Assembly (NCBI GenBank): GCA_963793025.1
Contig: CAWBYL010000001.1
Location: 496,001-560,000 of the forward strand
Source: CAWBYL01 sp963793025
Lineage (GTDB): Bacteria > Actinomycetota > Acidimicrobiia > Acidimicrobiales > Acidimicrobilacustridaceae
Direction: 5' to 3'
DNA length: 64,000 nucleotides
In this document: positions 7,653 through 16,629 of the stretch, one piece after another
Numbering within the stretch: the first letter of the stretch is position 1
Layout: every line of letters begins with the position of its first letter
Position numbers and translations under genes: made by a program
The notes under the pieces: model-generated
Database searches by the model: none
Told to the model about the DNA's origin: nothing
The model's input: only the letters and a program-made list of their open reading frames with translations

Positions 7653-8167
7653 GCGACTGGATCCTGCGACGCACGGCCGCCCGGGTGGTCGTGCTCGACC
7701 AGCAGGGACACGTGCTGCTCCTGCGGGCCTCCGATCCCGCCGACCGGTCCAAGGGCCACTGGTGGGAGATCCCCGGCGGCGGCATCGAGGCCGGCGAGAC
7801 CAGCGCCGACGCCGCCCGGCGCGAGCTGTTCGAGGAGACCGGCATCGTCGATGCCGAGATCGGGCCGTGTGTCTGGACCCAGCACGCGCGGTTCCGTTTC
7901 GCCGGTTGGAAGTTCGATCAGCACGAGCACGTGCACGTGGCGTGGACGGACCGAATCGATCTGGACACCATCCAGCCCGGTGGGCTCGAGGCTTTCGAGG
8001 CCATGGCCTTCGCCGGCCACAACTGGTGGGGGCTCGACGACCTGTTGGCCTCCGATGACGCCGTGCTCCCCCGTCGGCTCCGCGAGTTCCTGCCCGACGT
8101 CGTGGCCGGTCGGTTGCCGACCACCCCTCTCGACATAACCCACATCGACCCCGACCTGGACTTCTGA
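7649..8167 (+). CDS. Nudix hydrolase
   Basis: A 172-residue Nudix enzyme. The Nudix box is complete at about residues 44-66: GGGIEAGETSADAARRELF followed by EETGI, with the metal-binding Glu residues in place; upstream GHWWEIPGG is the usual substrate-side strand. Such enzymes cleave nucleoside diphosphates linked to another group; the substrate here cannot be told. The GTG start overlaps the DUF2332 stop, so the two are likely made together. A DUF983 gene follows after eight bases. Confidence 0.9.
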   Translation: MSDWILRRTAARVVVLDQQGHVLLLRASDPADRSKGHWWEIPGGGIEAGETSADAARRELFEETGIVDAEIGPCVWTQHARFRFAGWKFDQHEHVHVAWTDRIDLDTIQPGGLEAFEAMAFAGHNWWGLDDLLASDDAVLPRRLREFLPDVVAGRLPTTPLDITHIDPDLDF

Positions 8168-8175
8168 CCACCACC

Positions 8176-8622
8176 GTGGCTCAGCCCCAGCCCATCGTCG
8201 TGCGCGACCACCCGTGGCGAGCCCTCGCCCGCGCCCTGCGACTCCGATGCCCGGTGTGCGGCCAGGGCCGTCTCTTCCGACGCTGGTTCCGGATGCTCGA
8301 CCGCTGCCCCCGGTGCGGTCTGCGCTTCGAACGGATCGAAGGGCACTGGACCGGTGCGCTCGGGCTCAACACCATCGTCAGCTTCGGCGCCCTCCTCATC
8401 GTGCTGCTCGCCGGGTTCCTGCTGACCTGGCCCGATCCCCCGGCGCTGGCCATCGGCGTGGCTGCCGTGGCCGTCGCGATCCTCCTTCCGCTGCTGTTCT
8501 TCCCGTTCTCCAAGACACTGTGGCTCGCCGGCGACCTCCTGATGCGACCGCTCGAAGCGGGCGAGGTGCGACCGGGCTACCAACCACCCCACACAGAACC
8601 CGCTACACCTCCGGGCTCCTGA
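8176..8622 (+). CDS. DUF983 family membrane protein (second copy)
   Basis: A 148-residue paralogue of the protein at 5931-6392 with the same plan: RCPVCGQGRLFRRWFRM and RCPRCGLRFERIEGHW zinc-ribbon-like CxxC pairs, then two membrane helices (FGALLIVLLAGFLLTW and AVAILLPLLFFPFSKTLW). The start is GTG eight bases after the Nudix stop, so it is probably the third gene of the DUF2332-Nudix-DUF983 operon. Function unknown; membrane location clear. Confidence 0.87.
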   Translation: MAQPQPIVVRDHPWRALARALRLRCPVCGQGRLFRRWFRMLDRCPRCGLRFERIEGHWTGALGLNTIVSFGALLIVLLAGFLLTWPDPPALAIGVAAVAVAILLPLLFFPFSKTLWLAGDLLMRPLEAGEVRPGYQPPHTEPATPPGS

Positions 8623-8677
8623 CGCCGATGGTTTCTGGGAGACCCGGTTAGCCAGGGAATGCGTGGAGGTCGATGTC

Positions 8678-9490
8678 GTGTCCAGGATCCTGAGAATCCT
8701 CATCGGTGTGGTGGCTGTCGTCGCCGTCGCCCTGGGGGCCGTCCTCGCCAACCGCGAGGCCGGATTGTTCGCGGCCGCCATGGTGGTGTTGGCGGCGCTG
8801 ATCGTCGTAGCCCTCGTCGCCCGGCGAATCGCCGTCCACGAGACCAAGGTCGGAACCGCCGAGTTCCACGACGAGGAGCACGCCACCGCGACCTCCTCCC
8901 CCGACTTCTTCGGTGACTGGTCGGTCAGCGAGGCCCGCCGAGGGCGCATCGACACCGAGCCGAAGTCGGCGGTCGAGGCCCCGTCGGAGCCCGAGGCCAC
9001 CAACGGTGCCGCCGCCGCCACCGGGACCGACACACCGGTCGACGCCCGGGCTGACGACGCCGGCTCCGGCGACGCCCCCGAGGATGTCGCCGCGCCCCTG
9101 CCCGAGCCCAACGACCCGTCCGCCGCCTTCTCCCGCCCGATCCGGTCCAGCACCCCCGACGACGCCGGGGCGCTCATGGAGGAGTTCTACGGTGAGTCCG
9201 GGTCGGCCCCCAACCGTTCCTCCCAGGCCCCCGCACCCGAGCGCGTCGAGGCGTCGGTGGGCGCGGCCGAGGCTCGCCACGTCATCGACTGGACCGGCAC
9301 CGGGCGCAAGATCGACGAGCGGGTGCGCACCAGCGACGACATCATGCGAGCCAGCGAGGCCACGGCCCTGCCGGTCGGTGTGGGCGCGAGCAGCAACGGG
9401 AACGGCAACGGCAGCGACGCCGGGGTTCCGGGGTCGGAGCTGGCCCGGCTCCTGTCCAAGGTCGAGGCCCGCCTCCGCGACTACGACTGA
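8678..9490 (+). CDS. Two-helix membrane protein with long disordered tail
   Basis: About 270 residues. Two tightly spaced membrane helices fill residues 5-50 (ILIGVVAVVAVALGAVLANR, then AAMVVLAALIVVALVARRIA). The rest is a cytoplasmic-looking tail rich in Ala, Pro, Glu, Asp and Ser, with no recognised domain and a short helix at the end (LARLLSKVEARLRDYD). GTG 8678 is chosen because GGAGG at 8665-8669 lies at a normal distance; GTG 8663 is in frame but would contain that site. I do not recognise the family. Confidence 0.6.
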   Translation: MSRILRILIGVVAVVAVALGAVLANREAGLFAAAMVVLAALIVVALVARRIAVHETKVGTAEFHDEEHATATSSPDFFGDWSVSEARRGRIDTEPKSAVEAPSEPEATNGAAAATGTDTPVDARADDAGSGDAPEDVAAPLPEPNDPSAAFSRPIRSSTPDDAGALMEEFYGESGSAPNRSSQAPAPERVEASVGAAEARHVIDWTGTGRKIDERVRTSDDIMRASEATALPVGVGASSNGNGNGSDAGVPGSELARLLSKVEARLRDYD

Positions 9491-9505
9491 GAGGACCGGC
9501 GCCCG

Positions 9506-9511
9506 TAGTGT
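9506..9511 (+). promoter_or_regulatory. Putative -10 box of the flavoprotein gene
   Basis: TAGTGT, eight bases before ATG 9520. It overlaps the alternative in-frame start at 9508, which is therefore unlikely. Confidence 0.5.
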
Positions 9512-9519
9512 CCACGGCG

Positions 9520-10779
9520 ATGGGCACATCCGGGCGCCACGAACCCGATCTCGACCCCGGGACCACGGCGAGCCTCGGCCCGGCCGACGTGGTGATCGTC
9601 GGTGCCGGCCCGGCGGGCACGGCGGCGGCGACGTCCCTCGCTCGCTCCGGGCGCCGCGTCCTCGTGCTCGACAAGGCGACGTTCCCACGCGACAAGATCT
9701 GCGGGGACGGACTCACCACCGCCGCCCTCCGCGAGCTCGAGGCCATCGGCCTCGACCCTTCCACGGTGGCGTCGTGGATCGACGTCCACGACGTGGTGCT
9801 GCGGTCGCCGCGTGGGCGCCACGTCACGCTTCCGCTCCCTCGGGGCGACGGCCGGTTCGCGGCGGTGGCGCGCCGTCGTGATCTCGACGCGGCCCTCGTC
9901 GAGGTCGCCCGCGCCGCCGGCGCGACCGTCCGGGAGGGCGCGTCGGTGGTCGGCGCCCGCGTCGCCGAGGACCGGGTGGAGCTCGAGGTGGCGGGCATGG
10001 GTACCGTCACGGCGCCCTGGGTGATCGCCGCCGACGGCATGTGGTCACCTCTGCGCAAGGCGCTGGGGCTGGCCGATCCCGGATACCGAGGCGAGTGGCA
10101 CGCTTTCCGTCAGTACGTGGCCGACGTGTCCCCCGAGGCGGGCGCTCAGCTCGTCGTCTGGTTCGAGGCCGACCTCCTCCCCGGCTACGCGTGGTCCTTC
10201 CCCCTCGCGGACGGTCATGCCAACGTCGGGTTCGGCATCCTCCGGGGCGGTAGCTACAAGGTGGCCGACATGGCCGGGCTCTGGCGCGAGATCCTCGCCC
10301 GGCCCCACATCCGCGCCTTCCTGGGCGAGGGCGCCCACCCCGAGGGACCCCACCGGGCGTGGCCCATTCCCGCACGGGTGCACGACACCGCGCTGGCCGC
10401 CGGTCGGACGTTGCTGGTGGGCGATGCCGCCGCCGCCGCCGATCCGCTGACCGGCGAGGGCATCGGTCAGGCGCTGGCCACGGGCCGGTGGGCGGCCGAG
10501 GCCATCATCGCCGCCGCCTCCGACCCGGCGGCGGTGCGCCGGGCCTACGAGACCCGGGTCGCCGACGAGCTCTCCATCGATCATCGTCTGGCTGACCGCC
10601 TGGCCGGGATCCTGCGCCGCCCGCTCGGCGCGAGCGGGGCCATCCGAGTGGCCGGAGCCACCGACTGGACCCGCCGCAACTTCGCCCGCTGGCTCTTCGA
10701 GGACTATCCCCGGGCGCTGGCCGTGACGCCGACGCGATGGAAGAAAGGCATGCTGACCGGCCACGGCGCCTACCGCTGA
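9520..10779 (+). CDS. FAD-dependent oxidoreductase, geranylgeranyl reductase family
   Basis: A 419-residue flavoprotein. The FAD-binding Rossmann motif VVIVGAGPAGTAAATSLA is near the N-terminus, followed by KICGDGLTTAALRELE (conserved in geranylgeranyl reductase-like enzymes), IAADGMWSPLRKALGL in the middle, and the second FAD motif LLVGDAAAAADPLTGEGIGQ at about residue 300. Members reduce isoprenoid double bonds: archaeal lipids, chlorophyll side chains, or the menaquinone side chain in mycobacteria (MenJ). Menaquinone or lipid saturation is plausible here, but the substrate is inference. It is monocistronic and converges on the oxidoreductase gene at 10804. Confidence 0.85.
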   Translation: MGTSGRHEPDLDPGTTASLGPADVVIVGAGPAGTAAATSLARSGRRVLVLDKATFPRDKICGDGLTTAALRELEAIGLDPSTVASWIDVHDVVLRSPRGRHVTLPLPRGDGRFAAVARRRDLDAALVEVARAAGATVREGASVVGARVAEDRVELEVAGMGTVTAPWVIAADGMWSPLRKALGLADPGYRGEWHAFRQYVADVSPEAGAQLVVWFEADLLPGYAWSFPLADGHANVGFGILRGGSYKVADMAGLWREILARPHIRAFLGEGAHPEGPHRAWPIPARVHDTALAAGRTLLVGDAAAAADPLTGEGIGQALATGRWAAEAIIAAASDPAAVRRAYETRVADELSIDHRLADRLAGILRRPLGASGAIRVAGATDWTRRNFARWLFEDYPRALAVTPTRWKKGMLTGHGAYR

Positions 10780-10803
10780 CCCGCTCCGCCGGGATGGAGG
10801 GTT

Positions 10804-11835
10804 TCAGGCCATCCAGGTCTTGAAGGTCTCGATGGTGGCGAGCGGATCGTCGCCCACGGGCGTGATGTTGAGCACGGTGACGCCGGCCTCGGCGAACGCC
10901 GCCAGGCGCTCCTTGACGAAGCTCTCGGGGCCGCAGAGGTTGGAGAGCTGGAGGAACTCGGTGGGCACCAGCGCCGCCGCCTCGTCCTTCTTGCCCTCGA
11001 GGTAGAGGTCCTGGATGCGGCCGGCCTCGTCCTCGTAGCCGTAGCGGCACATGAGGTCGTTGTAGAAGTTCTTCCCCTTGGCGCCCATTCCCCCGACGTA
11101 GAGCGCGACCATCGGGCGGGAGAGCTCGGCCACCCCGAGCGCGTCCTCGCCGATGGCCGCCAAGCCTCCGGCGGCGATCTCGAGGGGCCCGGCCTCGGGA
11201 TCCCGTTTGGCCGAGCCGGCGTCGAGGTCGGCGCCCCACACATCGCGCGACCGCTCAGGGAGGAAGAGGATCGGGAGCCAGCCGTCGGCCACCTCGGCGG
11301 TCATGGCCACGTTCTTGGGGCCGAGCGAGGCGATCCAGATCGGGATTCGGTCGCGCACCGGCTTGGCGATGATCTTGAGCGGCTTGCCCAGCCCGGTGCC
11401 CTGATCGGCGGGAAGGGGGAGCTGGTAGTAGCGCCCCTCGTACTCGAGGCGCTCGCGCTTCCAGACCTGGTGGCAGATCTCGACGATCTCGCGTGTACGC
11501 CCGAGCGGTGCGTCGTAGCGGACACCGTGGAAGCCCTCGACCACCTGAGGCCCCGACGCGCCCAGCCCGAGGATGAAGCGCCCGTCGGTGAGGGCGTCCA
11601 TCCCGGCCGCGGTCATGGCCAGAAGAGTCGGGGTACGGGTGTAGATGGGGAGGATGCCGGCGCCGATCGTGACCGTCTCGGTCGATGCCGCCAGGTAGCC
11701 CATGAACGTGGGGCCGTCGAAGCCGTAGGCCTCGGCCACCCAGGCCACGTCGAGTCCGGCCTTCTCGTAGGCGGCGACCCGGGCGGCGGATTCCTTGAAG
11801 CCCCCGGCGTAGTCGATCTGCATCCCGAGCTTCAT
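10804..11835 (-). CDS. LLM-class F420-dependent oxidoreductase (copy 1)
   Basis: A 343-residue luciferase-like TIM-barrel enzyme. Family marks: LGMQIDYAGGFKESAARVAA at the start, VAWVAEAYGFDGPTFMGYLA, the VTIGAGILPIYTRTPTLLAM strand and GRFILGLGASGPQVVEGFHG, which is typical of actinobacterial F420-linked members. These use F420 or FMN to oxidise or reduce small organic molecules; the substrate is unknown. It starts 16 bases after the preceding small gene's stop and has a purine-rich GAAAGGG upstream, so the two form an operon. Related copies lie at 24508-25485 and 59080-59844. Confidence 0.88.
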   Translation of the reverse strand: MKLGMQIDYAGGFKESAARVAAYEKAGLDVAWVAEAYGFDGPTFMGYLAASTETVTIGAGILPIYTRTPTLLAMTAAGMDALTDGRFILGLGASGPQVVEGFHGVRYDAPLGRTREIVEICHQVWKRERLEYEGRYYQLPLPADQGTGLGKPLKIIAKPVRDRIPIWIASLGPKNVAMTAEVADGWLPILFLPERSRDVWGADLDAGSAKRDPEAGPLEIAAGGLAAIGEDALGVAELSRPMVALYVGGMGAKGKNFYNDLMCRYGYEDEAGRIQDLYLEGKKDEAAALVPTEFLQLSNLCGPESFVKERLAAFAEAGVTVLNITPVGDDPLATIETFKTWMA

Positions 11836-11851
11836 GGCGCTGGCCCTTTCG

Positions 11852-12175
11852 TCAGTGCGACGCGGGTCCGTCGGCCAGATTGGCCAGCAGCTCCTCGCGG
11901 CGACGCTCGCGCTCCTCGGCCCGGGCCTCGGCCTGGACCGCGGCGTCGGCTTCGGCCTGCTGGGCGAGCCACGCCTTGCGGTCGCAGAGCTGCGCGGCGT
12001 CGACGTTGGAGATCTCGAGTCCGTTCTCGAAGGCGACGTGGTAGCGGATCCACGTCACCCCGGACACGAACCAGACCTTGCCGAACGTGCCGACCGGGAC
12101 CCCGGGGAGATCGACGGCGGCCACCACCTTCTGTCGGCGCCGGAAGACCTTCTCGGTACTGATGCTGGGGGCCAT
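11852..12175 (-). CDS. Small protein with SH3-like fold and charged helix
   Basis: A 107-residue protein I do not recognise by name. Residues 18-62 look like a small beta-barrel (KVVAAVDLPGVPVGTFGKVW, then TWIRYHVAFENGLEISNVDA), as in SH3/Tudor-like domains; residues 68-100 are a charged Ala/Glu/Arg helix. It is first in an operon with the F420-type oxidoreductase. The protein at 24186-24500 has a loosely similar barrel and precedes, in the opposite orientation, the second such oxidoreductase, so an association is possible but unproven. Confidence 0.7.
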   Translation of the reverse strand: MAPSISTEKVFRRRQKVVAAVDLPGVPVGTFGKVWFVSGVTWIRYHVAFENGLEISNVDAAQLCDRKAWLAQQAEADAAVQAEARAEERERRREELLANLADGPASH

Positions 12176-12183
12176 GGGCGGCC

Positions 12184-12189
12184 ACGCTA
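12184..12189 (-). promoter_or_regulatory. Putative -10 box of the SH3-like/F420 oxidoreductase operon
   Basis: TAGCGT on the minus strand, eight bases before ATG 12175. Confidence 0.45.
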
Positions 12190-12257
12190 CCGAACCCCGA
12201 GGTCGGGCAGGGATTCGCGAGATCCAACCGGGTTTCGGACGGTGGCGTACTGCTGGC

Positions 12258-12304
12258 TACCCTCTACCGGTCACCGCTGCGGCCCGCAGCCGTCGTCCAG
12301 GAGG
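12258..12304 (+). promoter_or_regulatory. Promoter and structured leader of the hydroxyacyl-CoA dehydrogenase-like gene
   Basis: TACCCT at 12258-12263 is followed by a six-pair hairpin with a three-base loop (12276-12290, GCTGCG/CGCAGC) and then AGGAGG just before the ATG at 12315. This leadered arrangement contrasts with the leaderless genes nearby. Confidence 0.45.
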
Positions 12305-12314
12305 ATCCCAACGC

Positions 12315-13211
12315 ATGGCAGACATCGGCTTCGACGGCAAGGTCGCCATCATCACCGGTGCCGGAGGCGGTCTCGGGCGGGAGCACGCCGTCGAGCTCGC
12401 CAATCGCGGTGCCCGCATCGTGGTCAACGACCTCGGTGGATCCGTGCACGGCGACGGCGGCGACGTGGGCCCGGCCCAGAAGGTCGTGCAGGAGCTTCTC
12501 GACCTGGGCGCGGAGGCGGTGGCCGACACGAACTCGGTGGCCACGCCCGAGGGTGGGCAGGCGATCGTGCAGACCGCGATGGATGCCTTCGGCACGGTCG
12601 ACATCGTCGTCAACAACGCAGGGATCCTCCGCGACAAGTCCTTCCACAACCTCGACCAGGCCATGGTCGAAGCCGTGATCCAGGTGCACCTCCTGGGCGC
12701 CTTCTACGTCACCCAACCCGCCTACCGCATCATGCGGGACAAGGGCTACGGCCGCATCGTGTCGACCTCGTCGAACTCCGGACTCCTCGGCAACTTCGGC
12801 CAGAGCAACTACGGCGCGGCAAAGATGGGCCTCGTCGGGTTCAGCAACGTGCTCGCCATCGAAGGGCGCAAGCACGGGATCAAGTCCAACTGCATCGCGC
12901 CGGTCGCCACCACCCGAATGACCGAGGAGATGTTCGGCGAGCACGCCGACGCCCTCGACCCGGCCCTGGTGAGCCCCCTCGTGGCGTACCTCTGCTCGGA
13001 GGAGTGCGAGGTCAACGGCGAGGTCTTCTCCGCCGCCGGCGGAATCATCTCCCGGTTCTTCGTCGGCCTGACCCCCGGCTACTACAACCCGAAGCTCACG
13101 GCCGAGGACGTGGCCGAGAACCTGGCCGAGATCCGAGACGAGGCCGGCTACACCGTGCCCACCCAGAACGGCGACGAGATCAAGAAGATCGTCGCCATCC
13201 TCGAGAGCTGA
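12315..13211 (+). CDS. SDR dehydrogenase, peroxisomal MFE-2-like (3R)-hydroxyacyl-CoA dehydrogenase type
   Basis: A 298-residue short-chain dehydrogenase. It has the NAD(P) motif TGAGGGLGREHA near residue 14, NNAG (VVNNAGILRDKSF) near 96, and the catalytic Ser/Tyr/Lys region GRIVSTSSNSGLLGNFGQSN followed by YGAAK. The ILRDKSF and NSGLLGNFGQ segments are typical of the dehydrogenase part of multifunctional enzyme type 2/17-beta-HSD4, which oxidises (3R)-hydroxyacyl-CoA in beta-oxidation. It is slightly longer than a minimal SDR because of a C-terminal extension after RFFVGLTPGYYNP. With the thiolase at 26595 it suggests fatty-acid or sterol side-chain breakdown, though the genes are far apart. 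Confidence 0.88.
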   Translation: MADIGFDGKVAIITGAGGGLGREHAVELANRGARIVVNDLGGSVHGDGGDVGPAQKVVQELLDLGAEAVADTNSVATPEGGQAIVQTAMDAFGTVDIVVNNAGILRDKSFHNLDQAMVEAVIQVHLLGAFYVTQPAYRIMRDKGYGRIVSTSSNSGLLGNFGQSNYGAAKMGLVGFSNVLAIEGRKHGIKSNCIAPVATTRMTEEMFGEHADALDPALVSPLVAYLCSEECEVNGEVFSAAGGIISRFFVGLTPGYYNPKLTAEDVAENLAEIRDEAGYTVPTQNGDEIKKIVAILES

Positions 13212-13245
13212 GCAGCGGGGCGTCAGCCCCGCACCGACCGAACAC

Positions 13246-13278
13246 CATGGTCCCGGGCGCTCGGCGCCCGGGACCATG
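13246..13278. terminator. Bidirectional terminator hairpin
   Basis: A perfect 15-base inverted repeat, CATGGTCCCGGGCGC and its complement, with a TCG loop. It lies between two convergent genes (stops at 13211 and 13294) and could end transcription from both sides. There is no T-run, as is common for actinobacterial hairpins. Confidence 0.8.
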
Positions 13279-13293
13279 CGCGTCCGGAGCCGC

Positions 13294-15855
13294 CTACTCG
13301 CTGGAGATGGCTCGGAGGATGTTCAGCCGCGACGCCCGCCGGGCGGGGAAGATGGCGGCCACCACACCGGCCCCGAAGGCGACGACCAGCACCACGGCCA
13401 GCCAGAAGTACGGGATGGTGAGCCCGCCGAAGCCCTGGTCGGCCAGAGCCCGCACCAGGGCCCATCCGAAGAACAGCCCGATCACCAGGCCGAGGAACGT
13501 GCCCAACAGGGCGATGATCACCGACTCCCAGCGCACGGTGGACCGCAGCTGGCTGCGGGTCATGCCCACGGCCCGCAACAGGCCGAGCTCCCGCGTGCGC
13601 TCGAAGATCGACAACGCCAACGTGTTGGCGATGCCGATGAGGGCGATCACGACGGCCAGGAGGAGCAGCACGATCACGAGCAGGAGCAGGCTGGTCACCT
13701 GGCCGACGATGGAGTCGGCGAACTCGACCTTGGTCTGCACCTCGGCGCTCGGGTACGGCTTGGCCACCTCCTCGAGGGCGGCGCGACCGTCGGCCTCGGA
13801 GACGCCGGGGGCGAGCTTCACGAACACCGAGGCGTCCAGCTGGACCTGGGTGTTGGGCTCGTAGGTGGCCAACCCGACGACGTAGGAGCTGCCGCCCTGG
13901 AGGACGTTCTGGTCGTGGTAGGTGGCCACGACCTTCAGGTCCTGGGATCCGGTGTCGGGGAACAACACCGGGACGGTGTCGCCGACGACCCAACCCTTGT
14001 CCTTGGCCGTCTGGTCGTACACCGCGATGGTGCCGTCGGTCTCGAGGTCGTCGAGCGATCCGCTTCGGACGTCGAGGTTGGCGATGGCCCCGAAGTTGGC
14101 GGGGTCGATGCCCGGGAGGAGCGTTCCGGAGCCGTCGACCTCAGCCGGGGTGACCCGGATGACGGCCACCGTGCCGGACTCTGGTAGCGCCCGGATCTGG
14201 GTCGCCAACTCCGGGGGGAGCCCGCCCTGGAGACCGGCGTTGGACTGGACGACGAAGTCGCCCACGAAACCCTGGTCGACGGTGCTCCGGATGGAGTCGG
14301 TCGCCGAGGACCAGAAGATGAGGATGAACGACACCAGGCCGACGCCGATCATGAGGGCGGCGGCGGTGGCCGAGGTGCGCTTCGGGTTGCGCATGGCGTT
14401 CTGCCGGGCGAGCACACCGGTTGATCCCCGGAGCTTCTGGATCGGCCACCCGATGATGCTGGCGACCGGCGCGGCGATCACCGGTCCGAGCACCGCCACG
14501 CCGAGGAAGGTGAACACGGCGCCGCCCCCGACCACGGCCAACGCGTTGTCGGGCTGGGCGAAGAGCCCGATGAACAGCTGGAGCAGACCGAGGCCGAGGA
14601 CCAGGACACCGACCACGATGCGGGCCACCGAGCGGCCCGACTCGTCGACGTGGACGTCGCGCATGGCGGCGACCGGCGGCACCTTCGACGCCCGTCGAGC
14701 GGGGAAGAAGGCCGACGCCAGCGTGATCACCACGCCGACCATGATCGGCACGACCAGGGCGCCGGCCTCGATGGTGAGACCACTGGCGGGGATGTCGATC
14801 CCCAACGCCGAGAACAGCCCCTTCAACACGAGGGCCACCCCGAGCCCGGCCACGGCACCGATGACAGAAGCCACCAACCCGGTCACGAGGGCTTCGATCA
14901 TCACCGATCCGAGCACCTGGCGGCGTCGGGCCCCGATGGCTCGCAACAGCGCCATCTCCCGGCTCCGCTGGGCCACGATGATCGAGAAGGTGTTGTAGAT
15001 GAGGAAGGAGCCGACGAACAGGGCGATGATGGCGAACACGAGCAGGAACGTGTTGAAGAACCCCAGGGCGTCGCGCGTCTGGGACTGCTGTTCCTTCGTG
15101 AGGTCCTCACCGGTGACCGCCTCGAGGCCCGGAGGAAGCACCTCCTGGACCCGGGCGGCCAGCTCGGACTGGCTGACGCCCTCGTCGGCGGCCGCCGAGA
15201 TCTGACTGAACTTTCCCGGGAGGCCGAGCTCTTCCTGCGCGGTGGGTAGAGCGAACACCGCGAGGGTGGCACCGAGCGGGCTGTCGACCTCACCGAAGCG
15301 GGCGATCCCGGAGATGGTGAACTGCTTGGAGCCGGCCTGGGTGAGCACGGTGACGCGGTCACCGACCGAGAAGTCCTCCTTGTCGGCGGTGGCCTTGTCC
15401 ATGACCACCTCGTCAGGACCCCGCGGAGCAGTACCGGTCGCGAGGTTCAGAGGGTTGAGAGCGTCGTCGTCCTGCCACGAGAAGCCGAGCGTGGGCGCGC
15501 CCCGGTTGGGGTTGCCCACCGCCTTCCCGTCCCGTCCGACGTACTGGGCGTAGCCCCCGACGCCGCCTTCGGCGACGCGGACGCCGTCGACGGCCTGCAC
15601 GGTGGGGAGGACCGACTCGTCGATGGCCGCTCGGGAGTCACCGATGCCCTGGCCGGCGTTGACCGACTCGGCACTGCGCACCACGACGTCGGTCCCGGCG
15701 TTGATGTCGGCGTAGAGCCCGTCGAAGGTCGCACCGATCGTGGCGGTCAGCACGAGCGTCCCGGACATGAAGGCCACACCGATGAGCACGGCGATGGCCG
15801 TCGTGGCCAGCCTGATCTTGTGGGCCATGAGGCCCTTGAGGGTGACGTTGAGCAC
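13294..15855 (-). CDS. ABC transporter permease, FtsX/MacB-LolC family, double-length
   Basis: An 853-residue membrane protein with two FtsX units. An N-terminal helix (IRLATTAIAVLIGVAFMSGT) precedes a large extracytoplasmic domain (about 40-260); the first FtsX core is at about 265-390, with YNTFSIIVAQRSREMALLRA and FFPARRASKVPPVAAM. A second half has its own periplasmic domain and ends in FERTRELGLLRAVGMTRSQL and IFPARRASRLNILRAISSE. About ten membrane segments are visible. Such permeases pair with a LolD/MacB-like ATPase to move lipids, lipoproteins or peptides, or to act as mechanotransmission systems. The ATPase gene lies nine bases upstream. Cargo unknown. Confidence 0.92.
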   Translation of the reverse strand: MLNVTLKGLMAHKIRLATTAIAVLIGVAFMSGTLVLTATIGATFDGLYADINAGTDVVVRSAESVNAGQGIGDSRAAIDESVLPTVQAVDGVRVAEGGVGGYAQYVGRDGKAVGNPNRGAPTLGFSWQDDDALNPLNLATGTAPRGPDEVVMDKATADKEDFSVGDRVTVLTQAGSKQFTISGIARFGEVDSPLGATLAVFALPTAQEELGLPGKFSQISAAADEGVSQSELAARVQEVLPPGLEAVTGEDLTKEQQSQTRDALGFFNTFLLVFAIIALFVGSFLIYNTFSIIVAQRSREMALLRAIGARRRQVLGSVMIEALVTGLVASVIGAVAGLGVALVLKGLFSALGIDIPASGLTIEAGALVVPIMVGVVITLASAFFPARRASKVPPVAAMRDVHVDESGRSVARIVVGVLVLGLGLLQLFIGLFAQPDNALAVVGGGAVFTFLGVAVLGPVIAAPVASIIGWPIQKLRGSTGVLARQNAMRNPKRTSATAAALMIGVGLVSFILIFWSSATDSIRSTVDQGFVGDFVVQSNAGLQGGLPPELATQIRALPESGTVAVIRVTPAEVDGSGTLLPGIDPANFGAIANLDVRSGSLDDLETDGTIAVYDQTAKDKGWVVGDTVPVLFPDTGSQDLKVVATYHDQNVLQGGSSYVVGLATYEPNTQVQLDASVFVKLAPGVSEADGRAALEEVAKPYPSAEVQTKVEFADSIVGQVTSLLLLVIVLLLLAVVIALIGIANTLALSIFERTRELGLLRAVGMTRSQLRSTVRWESVIIALLGTFLGLVIGLFFGWALVRALADQGFGGLTIPYFWLAVVLVVAFGAGVVAAIFPARRASRLNILRAISSE

Positions 15856-15864
15856 GGAGCCCCC

Positions 15865-16629
15865 TCAGCGACCGAACTGCTTGATGCGGTCGAGCACCCG
15901 ATCGGCGGTGGGCTCCTCCATCTGGTCGACGATCTTGCCGTCGGCGAGGAACAGCACCCGGTCGGAGTAGCTCGCGGCCACCGGGTCGTGGGTGACCATC
16001 ACGACCGTCTGGCCCAATTCCTTCACGGCGTCGCGGAGGAAGGCCAGGATCTCGGCGCCGGCCCGGCTGTCGAGGTTGCCGGTGGGTTCGTCGCCGAAGA
16101 TGATGTCGGGCCGGCTGGCCAGTGCCCGGGCGACGGCCACTCGCTGCTGCTGACCGCCGGAGAGCTCACTCGGGCGGTGGTGGAGACGATCTCTCAGACC
16201 CACCGTGGTGACCACCTGGTCGAGCCAGGCCTGGTCGGGCTTGCGGCCGGCCAGCGCCATCGGGAGGGTGATGTTCTCCTCGGCGGTGAGGGTGGGCACC
16301 AGGTTGAACGCCTGGAACACGAACCCGATCTTGTCCCGACGGAGCATGGTGAGCTGCTTCTCGCTCAGGCGGCTCAGGTCGGAATCACCGACGAACACCT
16401 GGCCCGACGTGAGGGTGTCGAGACCGGCGACGCACTGCATGAGCGTGGACTTGCCCGAACCCGACGGGCCCATGATGGCGGTGTAGGCGTGGGCCTCGAA
16501 GTCGACGGTGACACCGTCGAGAGCCCGCACCTCGGTGTCGCCCTTGCCGTAGATCTTGCTGGCGTCGACGGCACGAGCGGCGATCGCACCGGGCGCGAAG
16601 GCTTCCGTGGTGGTGGGGGTGGCAGTCAC
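15865..16629 (-). CDS. ABC transporter ATP-binding protein, LolD/MacB type
   Basis: A 254-residue nucleotide-binding subunit. Walker A GPSGSGKST (about residue 54), Q-loop region FVFQAFNLVPTLTAEENITL, signature LSGGQQQRVAVARAL, Walker B IIFGDEPTGNLDS and the H-loop VMVTHDP are all intact. The sequence around the Q-loop and DEPTGNLD is typical of the LolD/MacB/FtsE subgroup, which fits its FtsX-type partner nine bases downstream. GTG 16629 (VTATPTTTEAF) is preferred because GGGAGA lies upstream and further extension looks non-coding. Confidence 0.93.
   Translation of the reverse strand: MTATPTTTEAFAPGAIAARAVDASKIYGKGDTEVRALDGVTVDFEAHAYTAIMGPSGSGKSTLMQCVAGLDTLTSGQVFVGDSDLSRLSEKQLTMLRRDKIGFVFQAFNLVPTLTAEENITLPMALAGRKPDQAWLDQVVTTVGLRDRLHHRPSELSGGQQQRVAVARALASRPDIIFGDEPTGNLDSRAGAEILAFLRDAVKELGQTVVMVTHDPVAASYSDRVLFLADGKIVDQMEEPTADRVLDRIKQFGR

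Noticed and set aside
11834..13864. A 676-codon plus-strand frame across three genes
   Set aside because: Arg/Pro/Gly/His-rich shadow of genes on other frames; the real proteins there have clear domains and promoters.
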